Assembly (NCBI GenBank): GCA_012960055.1
Contig: DUCA01000042.1
Span: 1-6,613 of the forward strand
Direction of reading: 5' to 3'
From: Cycloclasticus sp.
GTDB lineage: Bacteria > Pseudomonadota > Gammaproteobacteria > Methylococcales > Cycloclasticaceae
DNA length: 6,613 bases
In this document: positions 6,236 to 6,613 of the stretch, piece after piece
How positions within the stretch are numbered: position 1 is the stretch's first letter
How the letters are laid out: each line of letters begins with the position of its first letter
Notes under the pieces: model-generated
What the model was told of the DNA's origin: nothing
Database searches by the model: none
The model's input: the letters and a program-made list of their open reading frames with translations, nothing else
Position numbers and translations under genes: made by a program

Positions 6236-6613
6236 TTATTTCCTCTTTTTCCAGTTCTTTTTTCGAACGGACTTTAAAGCTGCTTTTTCAGCGATTAGTT
6301 TTTCTGTTTTTGCGACTTCCACTTCAATCATTGCCGGTGTTTCGAGTGTGATACTGCCCAGTGTGCCACTGCGGTAGTCGTGAATGAAAATCGCAGACGT
6401 TTTATTAAGGTTGATTTTACCGCCGCTAACCAGCGCACCACGTTTTTTACCTATGGCTTCCAAAAGAGCAGTTTCATCTTTTGGTTTTTCTTCTAAGCCG
6501 TAGCGTTCGAGGAGCGCATCGCAATGGTTTTTTAGGAAATATTCAGCCGCGTAATAGGCGATATCGTCATACTCTATGGCGGTGTCTTTAATGGCGCCTG
6601 TTACGGCTAGCCG
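6236..6613 (-). CDS. rbgA: Ribosome biogenesis GTPase RbgA/YlqF, C-terminal part (5' end outside window)
   Basis: RbgA/YlqF is a circularly permuted GTPase that acts in late assembly of the large ribosomal subunit in the cytoplasm. The frame is open from the window edge at 6613 down to the TAA at 6236-6238, giving 125 residues. The TTG at 6463 that could be read as a start is internal. The fragment begins RLAVTGAIKDTAI, matching the conserved segment after the GTPase domain, where family members have an LA.TGAIKD motif. It continues through a helical domain with AIGKKRGALVSGGKINL and the motif DYRSGTLGSITLETP, typical of the C-terminus of YlqF in gammaproteobacteria. The last 30 residues are highly charged and end in KKNWKKRK, suiting RNA contact. 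The GTP-binding motifs lie outside the window, so catalytic integrity cannot be judged. It is convergent with the degenerate region at 5683-6235. Confidence 0.9.
   Translation of the reverse strand, partial: RLAVTGAIKDTAIEYDDIAYYAAEYFLKNHCDALLERYGLEEKPKDETALLEAIGKKRGALVSGGKINLNKTSAIFIHDYRSGTLGSITLETPAMIEVEVAKTEKLIAEKAALKSVRKKNWKKRK

Noticed and set aside
5989..6351. 120-codon plus-strand frame following the degenerate region
   Set aside because: Its last third is antisense to the confident rbgA C-terminus and it has no recognised motif or clear ribosome site. Its first part may be a remnant, noted under the 5683-6235 stretch.

Overview
The window looks like a piece of a free-living, probably marine or salt-exposed gammaproteobacterial chromosome. 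The base composition is balanced to slightly AT-rich by eye. The gene set is housekeeping: a class I aminotransferase, GalE, MoeA, MobB, an NhaD-type Na+/H+ antiporter and the GTPase RbgA/YlqF. The taxonomic call is an inference from gene types only. No phage, insertion sequence, CRISPR, tRNA or rRNA is visible.

Layout. Positions 1-492 (+) hold the C-terminal 163 residues of a PLP-dependent aminotransferase cut by the window edge. Positions 544-708 (+) hold a 54-residue predicted lipoprotein. Positions 710-4911 (-) hold four tightly packed genes in the transcription order nhaD, mobB, moeA, galE. The gap nhaD/mobB is 23 nt, mobB/moeA overlap by 8 nt and moeA/galE overlap by 4 nt (ATGA). This arrangement predicts one transcript. 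Positions 4912-5121 are a divergent promoter region. Positions 5122-5682 (+) encode a 186-residue exported protein with one C-terminal membrane anchor. Positions 5683-6235 have no convincing gene; they contain a 14-bp tandem repeat and short unlinked reading frames that may be a decayed gene. Positions 6236-6613 (-) hold the C-terminal 125 residues of RbgA/YlqF, whose 5' part lies outside the window.

How the genes relate. MobB and MoeA act in molybdenum cofactor synthesis: MoeA inserts molybdate into adenylated molybdopterin, and MobB is a GTP-binding accessory protein for the later dinucleotide step. NhaD exports Na+ in exchange for H+, and GalE interconverts UDP-glucose and UDP-galactose. 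The four share no obvious pathway, so the operon is either a chance stacking or a lineage-specific link between Na+/H+ homeostasis, cofactor supply and surface sugar synthesis.

The least explained items are the exported protein at 5122-5682, whose predicted mature form begins with His-Gly, and the degenerate stretch behind it. No clearly new system is demonstrated; these are the best leads.
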